Of a DNA stretch of 64,000 nucleotides, positions 1 to 9,080 are shown piece by piece (the first letter of the stretch is position 1; each line of letters starts with the position of its first letter). Made by a program: the position numbers and the translations under genes. Under the pieces are notes generated by a model that searched no databases, had not been told where the DNA came from, and was given only the letters and a program-made list of their open reading frames with translations. The stretch spans positions 1-64,000 of the forward strand of contig CAIQQR010000122.1 of assembly GCA_903874055.1 (NCBI GenBank), written 5' to 3'. The stretch is from an uncultured Bacteroidota bacterium (lineage in GTDB: Bacteria > Bacteroidota > Bacteroidia > Chitinophagales > Chitinophagaceae).

Positions 1-1
1 A

Positions 2-544
2 GAAAAAAGAGGTTTGCCTAATTTAAAAACAACACCTGTTGCTTTAGATGCGATGGTTACCGAAAAAGCTAAAAAAGTATTTTTAGAAAATGGCATTTAT
101 ACGCATGCTGAATTAGAAGCACGTCATGAAATTGAATTAGAAAAGTATATTAAGAAAGTACAAATTGAAGCGCGTGTTATGGGCGACTTAGCTACCAACC
201 ATATTATTCCAGCTGCTATTAAGTATCAGAATGAGTTGTTGAAAAACGTAAGCTTATTACGTGAAGCAGCATTGCCAGAGAAGTTATATAAAGGCCAATT
301 AACTTTATTAAAAGACGTAAGCACCCATATTCAACAAGTGTATGAAAATGTGCATGCTATGGTGGAAGAAAGAAAAGTGGCAAATAACATGTCAGATTCT
401 CGCGAAAAAGCAATTGCTTATGAAGCAAAAGTAAAAGCGCAATACTTTGATACCATCCGTTACCACGTTGACAAATTAGAGCAATTGGTAGACGATGAAT
501 TATGGACCTTGCCTAAGTACAGAGAGTTGTTATTCTTACGCTAG
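2..544 (+). CDS. glnN: Glutamine synthetase type III, C-terminal part (truncated by window start)
   Basis: Frame is open to the window edge; C-terminal sequence ARVMGDLATNHIIPAAIKYQNELLKNV...YHVDKLEQLVDDELWTLPKYRELLF is typical of GSIII. Confidence 0.85.
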   Translation, partial: EKRGLPNLKTTPVALDAMVTEKAKKVFLENGIYTHAELEARHEIELEKYIKKVQIEARVMGDLATNHIIPAAIKYQNELLKNVSLLREAALPEKLYKGQLTLLKDVSTHIQQVYENVHAMVEERKVANNMSDSREKAIAYEAKVKAQYFDTIRYHVDKLEQLVDDELWTLPKYRELLFLR

Positions 545-570
545 TATCATGAATGAATGAACTCCTACAT

Positions 571-609
571 ACAAAAAGAGGGGCTCCTTAACGAGGCCCC
601 TCTTTTTGT
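571..609. terminator. Bidirectional intrinsic terminator between convergent glnN and the OmpA-like gene
   Basis: Perfect 13-bp inverted repeat ACAAAAAGAGGGG...CCCCTCTTTTTGT in a convergent intergenic region. Confidence 0.85.
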
Positions 610-630
610 ATTTTGCTTGAAATGGAATAT

Positions 631-1443
631 TTAATTCATTAAAACTTGTTTTAATGTGGGCATTAATACAATTCTTATATATCTATTATTTGCGCGGCCT
701 GCTGCTGAACGGTTGTCGTCAATAGGCATGTATTCACTTCGCCCTGCTGCAATAATACGACTAGGATTCACCTTATATTTTGTTTGCAATATTCTTACAA
801 CCGACGTCGCTCGTTGAACACTCAAATCCCAATTGTCAATTTTAGCGCTTGATTTAAATAATTTATTATCTGTATGCCCTTCTATCATTACTTCCACATC
901 AGGATTATTGTTTAATAATTTAGCAATTTGAATAAGCGTTAAATTAGCTTTTGAGGTTAATGTATTCTTACCTGAATTAAATAATAATTTAGTTGAAACA
1001 TCTACATAGATAAAGCCTTTGCCCATTTTTAAATCTGATGCAGCTCCTGTAATTGTTTTAACATCATTCTTAAGTGCTGTTAAAAATTTACCCCCCTCAA
1101 TATTGCTTTTATTTTCTGTCAAAGCAATATTATTTAAGTCCGATTCGGTTAACACCCCCGCTTTAACTATTTTATCGAATAGGATATCCCCTTTTGTCAA
1201 TGCAACAGGCTTCATTGCAATCTCACGATAAAAATTCACACTATCGCTTAATCCTTGAACCGTCACTTTTAAACTGTTTATGCTATTTGCTATAACCGCA
1301 ACCGTATCCTTATGCGATTGATAAAAACTGTCATACTTAATTTCAAGTTTTGTATTTGCTTCAAGGGCATCATTTAACTTGCCCGGGGGTACACAGGAAG
1401 TAATTGATACCACAAGTAAAATTATTGTTATATATTTTTTCAT
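631..1443 (-). CDS. OmpA-family outer membrane protein (peptidoglycan-binding C-terminal domain)
   Basis: Lipoprotein-like N-terminus (VVSITSC); C-terminal LLFNSGKNTLT...VMIEGHTDN...WDLSVQRATSVVRIL...PSRIIAAGRSEYMPI...NNRYIRIVL matches the OmpA-like domain. Confidence 0.88.
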   Translation of the reverse strand: MKKYITIILLVVSITSCVPPGKLNDALEANTKLEIKYDSFYQSHKDTVAVIANSINSLKVTVQGLSDSVNFYREIAMKPVALTKGDILFDKIVKAGVLTESDLNNIALTENKSNIEGGKFLTALKNDVKTITGAASDLKMGKGFIYVDVSTKLLFNSGKNTLTSKANLTLIQIAKLLNNNPDVEVMIEGHTDNKLFKSSAKIDNWDLSVQRATSVVRILQTKYKVNPSRIIAAGRSEYMPIDDNRSAAGRANNRYIRIVLMPTLKQVLMN

Positions 1444-1461
1444 AGCTTATTATTTCATGTA

Positions 1462-4400
1462 TTATCTTACCCAGTACCAAATGATTCCAGGATATGGATT
1501 TGAAGTTCCACCTCCTGCATCACCAATCCAAGGAGTAGGATTAAAAATAGTACTACTTGATACCAAGGTACCCCACCAACCACCTACCCCTGCTGATACA
1601 GTAGTAATTATTGCCAGACCATTTCCAATAGTATTACTGTAGCTAGGCATTTTTTGTGTTATTCCAGTATCAGGTACATAATTCCAGTCACCAAATTTGG
1701 TATTTAATGTAATATTTGTTTGTGTATTACCAGTATTTACAAAACTATAATTGCCATTAGCAGTCCAAATTCCCCCAAAACTCCTTCTATTTGTAGCATC
1801 AATCATATATTGAAAGCCTGATGCACTTTTTTTGATGTAATCTGCCCAACCAATAATGGAATAATTTGGAGTAGTTAAACTAATAACCTCTGCATTATTA
1901 GCAAATGGGATGGTAGTATTAGTAGCTATGGCATTTGAGTAAGTCCAGCCAACATTACTGGAATTTTTTAATATTAAAGTCCAACCTCCACCATCTGTAG
2001 TCATATCTGCATAAATTTTAAAAGGAATTCCGCTATTAATATTAGCATTTTTAATCCAGTAAAATCCGTCAGGTGAATTAGGGTAATCTAACTTTATTTG
2101 ATAAGCGCTGCTAGATGCATTGGCAGCTGTAAGTCCATCATGGGTATTTGGAATGTTGATAATTTTACCTACTTCTTGTAGACCTGTTCCATTATTAATG
2201 GACCCTTCTAAACTCACCAATTGAACGGAATTTGTTGCCATCATTTTCCCTTCAGGGGTAAGTGCATAATCATATATTGTAGTTGAACTTGATGTGGTTG
2301 CACATACGCCATTAGATACGGTCACTTTATAAATGCCTGCATTGGTTGGTGTATACACATTACTTATTGCACCTGTAATAGTGGCATCGTCTTTTTTCCA
2401 AGTATAACTATAAAAGCCACTTGTAACCGATAATACAGCTTGACCAATACATGGTTCTCCTGTTATATTTAATGTATAAACTGGGAATGTAGTAGATCCC
2501 ATAACAGCAATTGTACCTATAATCGTATTAGGTCCCGAACAACCAGAAGCCACTAAATTGATTGTATACGTATAGTTACCTGAAGCAGTGGGTGTCCCAC
2601 TAATAGTAACTAGACTATTGGACCAAGTTCCAGTCATACCAGAAGGTAAACCAGATATGGTTGCGCTAGTTGCTCCAGTGGTTGCATAGGTAATTGAAAC
2701 AACTGCACTATTAATACATACTGTTTGTGAATTGGTTCCTGCAGCTGAAGTTAATGTTGCTGTACTACCACTTGAAACACTTGTTGTAATGGAATTTGAA
2801 GAAATACTATTGCTACTATTGCTAATAGTAAATCTATTTTTTGTTGCATTATAATTATTAAGTACCCCTTGATCCGATAAGGCAACATTGTATAAATCAA
2901 CTGACGCTATTTTCCCTTGCAAACTACCCCATAAGAAGGTGCCAATATATAATTGGGAAACTTCTGTATTAAGAACAGTTGATCCAAAACTGGCGTCTAA
3001 AATGCCATTTATATATATTTTACTTGTGGAACCATCATTACTCATTGTTAAATAATACCATTGATTAGGATTTAATGATGCATTACCCAAATTTGTCCAA
3101 TAATCAGTATAATGTAACATAATACGAGGGTCCCCATAATGCAACATTTCAAAAGAACTACCATGGTAATTATAAGATCCTAATAGTGCAATACTTCTTG
3201 TCGGATTTGGGCCCAAATCATCTAATTTGACCCATGCAGAAAATGTCCTTGGTCCCGAACCTGATATACCTGTATTATTGATAGTTCGACCAAAAGCATT
3301 ATTTAAAATCAAACTCCCTCCTTCATCAGTACTTAATCCCGGATTAGTAGGAGTTGAATAAGAAGCGTCTGTGAAAAAGTTCATATTATTGTGACTGCTA
3401 CTCAAATCATTCCATACAGACCCTGAACCCGGATAACTTGCTATATTGGCTGCATCCAAATTCAAAATCAAATTACTTTGTGAAATACTATTTGAATAAT
3501 TTATTCCATATTGAACATACACCACATCCCCATTACTTAATGTAGTCGTTGAATAGGTAGCACTATTCGCTCCTGTAATAGCTGTTCCATTTTTAAACCA
3601 TTGGTAAGTTGTACTTGCTGTAGCGCTACATACTGAAGCTGTAAATGTCACAAGAGTTCCTGGGCAAATATTATTTCCTGTTGCACTAGAGGTGATTTTT
3701 ACACTATTATTAGTCACTGTAATTGTACCTGTTTCAATTACAGCCGAACAACCTCCAACTGTTGAAACGGTATAAGTAAAAGTACCTGCCAAAGTTGGCG
3801 TTCCGCTAATTGTAAGCACATTATTTAACCAAGCACTTGTTACACCTGTTGGAAGTCCTGTAACAGTTGCATTGGTAGCTCCAGTTGTTGTATAGGTAAT
3901 ATTGGCAATTGGATTGTTTTTACATAGGGTTTGTGCAGTTGTATTTGCGCTAGAGCTTAAAGTAATTGTATTTTGATTCACAGTAATTGCTCCTGAAACA
4001 TTGCTATTAATAGTGCACCCTATTTGATTAGTGAGTACTACATAGTAATATTTAGTCCCTACTGTTGCTGTAGAAGGCGTATAGGAACTTGCCGTAGCTC
4101 CTGCAATAATGGTACCTCCTGTATTTACAGCAGTATTTGTTGCATACCATTGATATGTATACCCTATATTATTTAAACTTGAAGTTAAAGCAGAAGGAGT
4201 AGCATTTAAACATACATTTTGATTCGTAGTTTGAATAGTTGGAATGGTTCCAAAACCTGAGAAATAGCCCCCCACTCCCACTACGCCACTTGCACCTAAA
4301 TAACTAACAGCAACGGGTCCATTGGTAGATACAGAAATATCGCCAGTCAACCCTCCAATATAGTAGGAAACAAAATCTGAAGTTCCACGTACCGTTTTTT

Positions 4401-5700
4401 TAGCAGCTGTTATTGTTGCAGCTGGAACAGTAGTTGCTCCCCCAGTACCATATTTAATTGTGATGTTGTTGGTAGTAATTGCAGATGATGCTGTTAACAT
4501 TAAGGCAACTGAACCTAAGTTTATATTAGCAACACCTGTTTTTAAAACATCAGGAATCTTATTAACTCCATTATCTAAAAAACAACTTAATGGAGCAACT
4601 TGAAATACATCAGAAGCTGCATCAGAAGTAGTAGCACAAATAAATTGAAAAACATACACATTTTCAGTAGACCTGATATACATATTGGCACCCTGGAAGT
4701 TACCATTAGTATAATTTGGTGGAGTTGAGGATTGGGAATATTTTGAAGAAGGGATTTTTATCCATTGGCCATTATTCAAAGTAACAAATGGCGTCACTTC
4801 ATCATTTACATAAATATTAGTATTGTCTTTGGTTGCTATTACAATTGGGAATTCACCAAAATCAATTCCCACTCCTCTAATTAATACATATTCTTTCCCA
4901 ATTTTAGAGGTTGGTGCTAATTGAGTCATTGAGTAATCCCCATTAGCAATTGACAAATAAATATGTCCCTGATTAACTGCAATATTTTTATTAGCACTTA
5001 TATCTGCACCTAACCATCCACTTAAATTCGGAGATGAAGCCGAAGTTGGATATGCTTCTAAAGTATAGGTTTGAAAAGCATTTAAAGTGATGGTTAAACT
5101 ATCGTCCGTAATACCTGAAGTATTTAATGCTCCATTTATATATTTTGAAAAAGTACAACCTGGATCATATCCTTTAATTTTGACTACGGTATTATCTTCA
5201 GTAGCCATAATACCTATTACCGAGTTGGCCCTATTATATCCAACTTGTGGAATACCACCCCATTTAAAATTGGTACCTAATGCAGATTTCCCTAATGAAA
5301 CAAATGAAGATCCTTGATTCATCTCAGCTGCACGCCAATTCATATAAAACTCTTTTCCACTTGGTGCATCAAAACGCAAACCTGCAGTACTCACTACAAT
5401 GCCGGCATTATCAGGGGTTATCATTGTACTATTATTTGCACCTACTCCTCCAGGGGGAATGTAAACGCCAGGAGTTGAATTAGAAATAGAAATAGTTGTG
5501 ATAGGAGTAGGATTAGTACCTTGATATACATTCACATCAAAAGCCACTGTTTCAGGTGTTGACAAGTAAATAACCTGCCCTTGCATTCCAGCAACAGGAG
5601 CTTGTTTTAAAGGTGGCAAATAGTGTGTACTACTAATTTGCGCCTGTAAAGAAGTAAAACAAGTTAATATGAATAGATATGTAAATATTACTTTATTCAT
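1462..5700 (-). CDS. Large secreted multidomain protein: IgGFc-binding-like N-terminal region, Ig/PKD-like repeats, LamG/ConA-like domain, C-terminal fibrinogen-like (GGGWTLIL) domain
   Basis: Signal peptide; VIGIMATEDNTVVKIKGYDPG and NKNIAVNQGHIYLS (IgGFc-binding style); NLILNLDAANIASYPGSGSVWNDLSS (LamG-like); SPDGFYWIKN...PFKIYADMTTDGGGWTLILKNSS (fibrinogen-related domain). Confidence 0.75.
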   Translation of the reverse strand: MNKVIFTYLFILTCFTSLQAQISSTHYLPPLKQAPVAGMQGQVIYLSTPETVAFDVNVYQGTNPTPITTISISNSTPGVYIPPGGVGANNSTMITPDNAGIVVSTAGLRFDAPSGKEFYMNWRAAEMNQGSSFVSLGKSALGTNFKWGGIPQVGYNRANSVIGIMATEDNTVVKIKGYDPGCTFSKYINGALNTSGITDDSLTITLNAFQTYTLEAYPTSASSPNLSGWLGADISANKNIAVNQGHIYLSIANGDYSMTQLAPTSKIGKEYVLIRGVGIDFGEFPIVIATKDNTNIYVNDEVTPFVTLNNGQWIKIPSSKYSQSSTPPNYTNGNFQGANMYIRSTENVYVFQFICATTSDAASDVFQVAPLSCFLDNGVNKIPDVLKTGVANINLGSVALMLTASSAITTNNITIKYGTGGATTVPAATITAAKKTVRGTSDFVSYYIGGLTGDISVSTNGPVAVSYLGASGVVGVGGYFSGFGTIPTIQTTNQNVCLNATPSALTSSLNNIGYTYQWYATNTAVNTGGTIIAGATASSYTPSTATVGTKYYYVVLTNQIGCTINSNVSGAITVNQNTITLSSSANTTAQTLCKNNPIANITYTTTGATNATVTGLPTGVTSAWLNNVLTISGTPTLAGTFTYTVSTVGGCSAVIETGTITVTNNSVKITSSATGNNICPGTLVTFTASVCSATASTTYQWFKNGTAITGANSATYSTTTLSNGDVVYVQYGINYSNSISQSNLILNLDAANIASYPGSGSVWNDLSSSHNNMNFFTDASYSTPTNPGLSTDEGGSLILNNAFGRTINNTGISGSGPRTFSAWVKLDDLGPNPTRSIALLGSYNYHGSSFEMLHYGDPRIMLHYTDYWTNLGNASLNPNQWYYLTMSNDGSTSKIYINGILDASFGSTVLNTEVSQLYIGTFLWGSLQGKIASVDLYNVALSDQGVLNNYNATKNRFTISNSSNSISSNSITTSVSSGSTATLTSAAGTNSQTVCINSAVVSITYATTGATSATISGLPSGMTGTWSNSLVTISGTPTASGNYTYTINLVASGCSGPNTIIGTIAVMGSTTFPVYTLNITGEPCIGQAVLSVTSGFYSYTWKKDDATITGAISNVYTPTNAGIYKVTVSNGVCATTSSSTTIYDYALTPEGKMMATNSVQLVSLEGSINNGTGLQEVGKIINIPNTHDGLTAANASSSAYQIKLDYPNSPDGFYWIKNANINSGIPFKIYADMTTDGGGWTLILKNSSNVGWTYSNAIATNTTIPFANNAEVISLTTPNYSIIGWADYIKKSASGFQYMIDATNRRSFGGIWTANGNYSFVNTGNTQTNITLNTKFGDWNYVPDTGITQKMPSYSNTIGNGLAIITTVSAGVGGWWGTLVSSSTIFNPTPWIGDAGGGTSNPYPGIIWYWVR

Positions 5701-5702
5701 TA

Positions 5703-8039
5703 TTAATAATTATAATCTAATTGAATACGATCATTTAACAAAAGCGTATAGTTGTTATTACTAGCAGCAGAATAAGTTAAGGTATTGCCGCTCCAACTAT
5801 AGGCATTATTATTAGTTCTAATTCCATTAATATACATATACACTTGACTATTACTAGCCGGTATTTGTGATAATGTAAAACTAATTTGTCCTGCTGATGC
5901 AATTACTTGTTGTCTTGCTTGTCTTAAAATAGTAGACACTGCAGTAGTAACATATTCCGTTGTAGCTATTTGGGTAGTATTAGTTCCAGCTGCTGCAGTA
6001 GGTGCTTGTGGTGTACCTGTTAAATAGGGAGATGCAATGGTTGCTTTTAATGCAAGTGCCGTAATTACATCAGCAGCATTTGCCTTTGCGTTTAATGCAT
6101 TTTGCGTAGCTGTTGAAATTGGTTTACTTGCATCAGCGGTATTGTCTACATTGGATAATCCAATATCAGATTTCGCAATATTTACATTTCCACTATACCC
6201 ATTTACAGTTTGAACCGGAGCTGATGGAGTCAATAATTCAACCCAGTTGGCTAATACACTTGGATCTGCAGCAGATAGTACATAGTTTTTGTTGACATCC
6301 GTTCTGATCACAACACTACCTACTACTGCTGTACTTAATGCTAACATAGCTGATTGACTATTTAATACCTTAACGCTTGAAAATGAAATTGCCGGAATTT
6401 GATCAGTAGGAATTTTACCTGATGCATTCAAACTTGCTGTACCATTTGCAACCCCAACCTTGCTAGCATCTAATTTTAAATTCAATGCCGCCTGTGTTAA
6501 ATTTGATATGGGTTTCAATGCATCAGTAGTATTATCAACATTATTTAATCCAAAATCTAATTTGGTTAAATTAACAGATCCAGTATATCCATTTACCGTT
6601 TGTACAGGTGCAGCCGGTGTTAGTAATTCAACCCAATTGGCAAGTATAGCAGGGTTTGCGGCTGACAAAACAAAGTTTTTGTTAATATCAGGTCTAATCG
6701 CTATGCTACCAACAGTAGCACCTGACAATAAAAGCATATCAGTTTCACTTCCTACTACATTCGTTGAATTTAAAGTCACTGGAGGTAATTGAGTGGAAGG
6801 AACCCTACCTTGCGCATCTAAACTTGCTACACCATTGGCTACTCCTATACTTGATTGATTCACTTTTGAAGCAATTGCAGAAGTAAAAGCGGTAATGCTT
6901 GATGTATTAGATGCTATACTAGTTGAATTGTTTGTAATATTTGTCGTGTTCGAGGCAATATTTGCACTATTAATTGCAACTGAATTAGTAAGTGTTGCAA
7001 TACTAGTGGTATTTGAATTTATACTTCCAGTATTGGCTGTAATACTTGCAGTGTTTGCATTAATACTTGTTGAATTTGTTGTGATATTAGATGTATTTGC
7101 TGCAACTGAATTTAACAAAGTAGTAATACTTGCAGTGTTTGCATTAATACTTGTTGAATTTGTTGTGATATTAGATGTATTTGCTGCAACTGAATTTAAC
7201 AAAGTAGTAATACTTGCAGTATTTGTATTAATGCTTGCTGTATTAGATGTTATACTTGCTGTATTAGTATTTACAACGGTAGTAAGATTTACAAGGTCTG
7301 TATTATTTGCTTTTAAATTTATTCTATTAGACAAACTAGTAGTATCAAATGTTTTTGATGCCAATTGCGATGGCGTAACATAAACGGCTAAACTGTCTGA
7401 TTTATTTAATTTTGTTCCAAGTGTAGTATTAAGGGTAGCAATATCACTCGCACTCGCTCTTAAATTTATTCTATTTGATAAGCTAGTAGTATCAAACGTT
7501 TTTGCAGCTAATTTTGTGGGGGTAACATATCCAAAAGTACTGTCCGACTTATTCATTTTTGTATCAAAACCTGCAACATTAGCAGCATAATACGCAAAAG
7601 GAACTGCGCCAAAACTAGTTGTTCCAATGTCTAACCACTCTTTAGTATAATCCCAGCTATTCTCGGCAGCAATTGGAGAGATAGCTACTTTTAAATTCAA
7701 ATAATAAGGTCCATTTGCCCAATCTATTGTATTCAAATTAGACGCAGTACCACCAAGTCTCGTTCCATTACCAATACTAATAGTGAACATACCAGCAGCA
7801 TCCGTACTGGTCTTGTGTTCCTCAATAAAAACTTTAACACCAGATACACTGGTTTGTATAATTGTTGACTGTACAAATATTTTTCTGTTTTTAGCAGGAT
7901 TGGAAGCATTGTCTTTTGCAACCGCTTGAAAAAAGATACCGTTATTTGTTTGGGCAAATAAATGATTTGAAGTTATCATTAGCATAAATATGCTTACAAT
8001 AAGTTTTGGAAGGGGGAATGCGCTTTTCTTCATTTGCAA
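5703..8039 (-). CDS. Phage-tail-fibre-like surface protein (fibre 1) with FQAVAKD N-terminal domain and heptad-repeat stalk
   Basis: N-terminal NNGIFFQAVAKDNASNPAKNRKIFVQ...WDYTKEWLDIG; stalk NTASITTLLNSVAANTSNITT; tail-fibre-like modules VQTVNGYTGSVNLTKLDFGLNNVDNTTDALKPISNLTQAALNLK (two copies). Confidence 0.75.
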   Translation of the reverse strand: MQMKKSAFPLPKLIVSIFMLMITSNHLFAQTNNGIFFQAVAKDNASNPAKNRKIFVQSTIIQTSVSGVKVFIEEHKTSTDAAGMFTISIGNGTRLGGTASNLNTIDWANGPYYLNLKVAISPIAAENSWDYTKEWLDIGTTSFGAVPFAYYAANVAGFDTKMNKSDSTFGYVTPTKLAAKTFDTTSLSNRINLRASASDIATLNTTLGTKLNKSDSLAVYVTPSQLASKTFDTTSLSNRINLKANNTDLVNLTTVVNTNTASITSNTASINTNTASITTLLNSVAANTSNITTNSTSINANTASITTLLNSVAANTSNITTNSTSINANTASITANTGSINSNTTSIATLTNSVAINSANIASNTTNITNNSTSIASNTSSITAFTSAIASKVNQSSIGVANGVASLDAQGRVPSTQLPPVTLNSTNVVGSETDMLLLSGATVGSIAIRPDINKNFVLSAANPAILANWVELLTPAAPVQTVNGYTGSVNLTKLDFGLNNVDNTTDALKPISNLTQAALNLKLDASKVGVANGTASLNASGKIPTDQIPAISFSSVKVLNSQSAMLALSTAVVGSVVIRTDVNKNYVLSAADPSVLANWVELLTPSAPVQTVNGYSGNVNIAKSDIGLSNVDNTADASKPISTATQNALNAKANAADVITALALKATIASPYLTGTPQAPTAAAGTNTTQIATTEYVTTAVSTILRQARQQVIASAGQISFTLSQIPASNSQVYMYINGIRTNNNAYSWSGNTLTYSAASNNNYTLLLNDRIQLDYNY
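7051..7218 (-). repeat. Exact 84-bp tandem duplication (2 x 84 bp, 28 aa = 4 heptads) in fibre 1 stalk
   Basis: gtgtttgcattaatacttgttgaatttgttgtgatattagatgtatttgctgcaactgaatttaacaaagtagtaatacttgca occurs at 7051-7134 and identically at 7135-7218. Confidence 0.95.
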
Positions 8040-8079
8040 TAGTTATATTGAATATTATAATTCGATTTATAGTTAGTTA

Positions 8080-8613
8080 TTATTTTGCTTTTATAAATTT
8101 TAATGCATCTATGAAATTTTGAGATTCAACTTGAATAACAAAACTGCCAGACGGCAATGAACTTAAGTCAACATTTTTTCCTTGGAAAATTTCATCACCT
8201 GTTGCTTTACCATGATACAAATTAAAACCATCAGCGGTCCAAATTGTAATTACAAAGTTTTCATTCAAAGGAGGTTTACTTAAAAACTGAAGCTTGCTAA
8301 TAGCATTCACTGGATTGGGAAAAAGTTTAATGCCAAGTGTATTAAACTTTTCTTTGACAACACAATTAATATTAAATAAGCCCGTGCCTTTTTCACTAGT
8401 TAAAATAGTCGTTCCATTTTGAACATTTAAACAAGCTATATTACTGCTAAAAGTAATTGACATGCTATTATTAGATAAGTTTTGGATAGAGCCTACGCTA
8501 CTCATAATAAAAGTACCATCATTACTTTGTGCATTTCCAGCTATTGGGGAAAATGCCATTACGATAGTAATTACTAGCAGTGAAATTAATAATTGCTGAA
8601 TGTTTACTTTCAT
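8080..8613 (-). CDS. Small secreted protein with type IX secretion type-A C-terminal sorting domain
   Basis: Start taken at MKVNIQQLL rather than the ORF track's upstream M; LGIKLFPNPVNAISKLQF...GSFVIQVESQNFIDALKFIKAK (PNP motif CTD). One nucleotide downstream of the lipoprotein stop. Confidence 0.8.
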   Translation of the reverse strand: MKVNIQQLLISLLVITIVMAFSPIAGNAQSNDGTFIMSSVGSIQNLSNNSMSITFSSNIACLNVQNGTTILTSEKGTGLFNINCVVKEKFNTLGIKLFPNPVNAISKLQFLSKPPLNENFVITIWTADGFNLYHGKATGDEIFQGKNVDLSSLPSGSFVIQVESQNFIDALKFIKAK

Positions 8614-8614
8614 A

Positions 8615-9031
8615 TTATTTAGCGGTAAAAAATAATAAAGTTTTATTTGCTTGCCCATTATTTACCAAAGAATGTACCATTTTAACATCACCAACAGACT
8701 CAAGTGTATGAATGTAATTCAATGTATTTCCATTTAACGTTTTCGCATTCACTTTTAATAAGTAAGTTCCATTTTCATTAACAATGCTGTAAGTGCCAGT
8801 TAATCCATCAGAATCCTGTGTTGTTCCATTCTTTAAAAAAGAGATGTAATAGGTAGCTTGGCCAACGAAGTTTTGAACCACAGTTCCTGTAATAGAATAA
8901 TCTAAATACCATGTTTTATTGGAGATCATATTTTGCATTACATCGGTACTTGTTGTCGCTGTTTCTTTATTACAAGCGAACGCAGTTGTCAATAAAACAA
9001 ATGCGAGACATATTTTTAATGTATTTTTCAT
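8615..9031 (-). CDS. Small lipoprotein (cassette 1), lipocalin-like size
   Basis: Lipobox-like LLTTAFAC; homologous over its length to the protein at 35605-36036 (NKTWYLDY...FVGQATYYISFLK...DSDGL). Confidence 0.75.
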   Translation of the reverse strand: MKNTLKICLAFVLLTTAFACNKETATTSTDVMQNMISNKTWYLDYSITGTVVQNFVGQATYYISFLKNGTTQDSDGLTGTYSIVNENGTYLLKVNAKTLNGNTLNYIHTLESVGDVKMVHSLVNNGQANKTLLFFTAK

Positions 9032-9080
9032 TAGAAGTGAATTTGTAGTGTCAATGATAATAACAGGAATACTTTGATGC

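Noticed and set aside
1379-1642. 87-aa plus-strand ORF
   Set aside because: Overlaps the ends of two confident minus-strand genes; no domain.
7051-7218. Possible CRISPR-like direct repeats
   Set aside because: Units are contiguous with no spacers and are in-frame coding heptads.
6895-7383. 162-aa plus-strand ORF
   Set aside because: Antisense to the low-complexity heptad repeat of fibre 1; the composition (LVVILAVFALILVEF repeats) is an artefact of the repeated codons.
8615-8658. 44-nt gene overlap between the lipoprotein and the CTD protein as listed in the ORF track
   Set aside because: Caused by an upstream alternative M; the signal-peptide start MKVNIQQ at 8613 removes the overlap.
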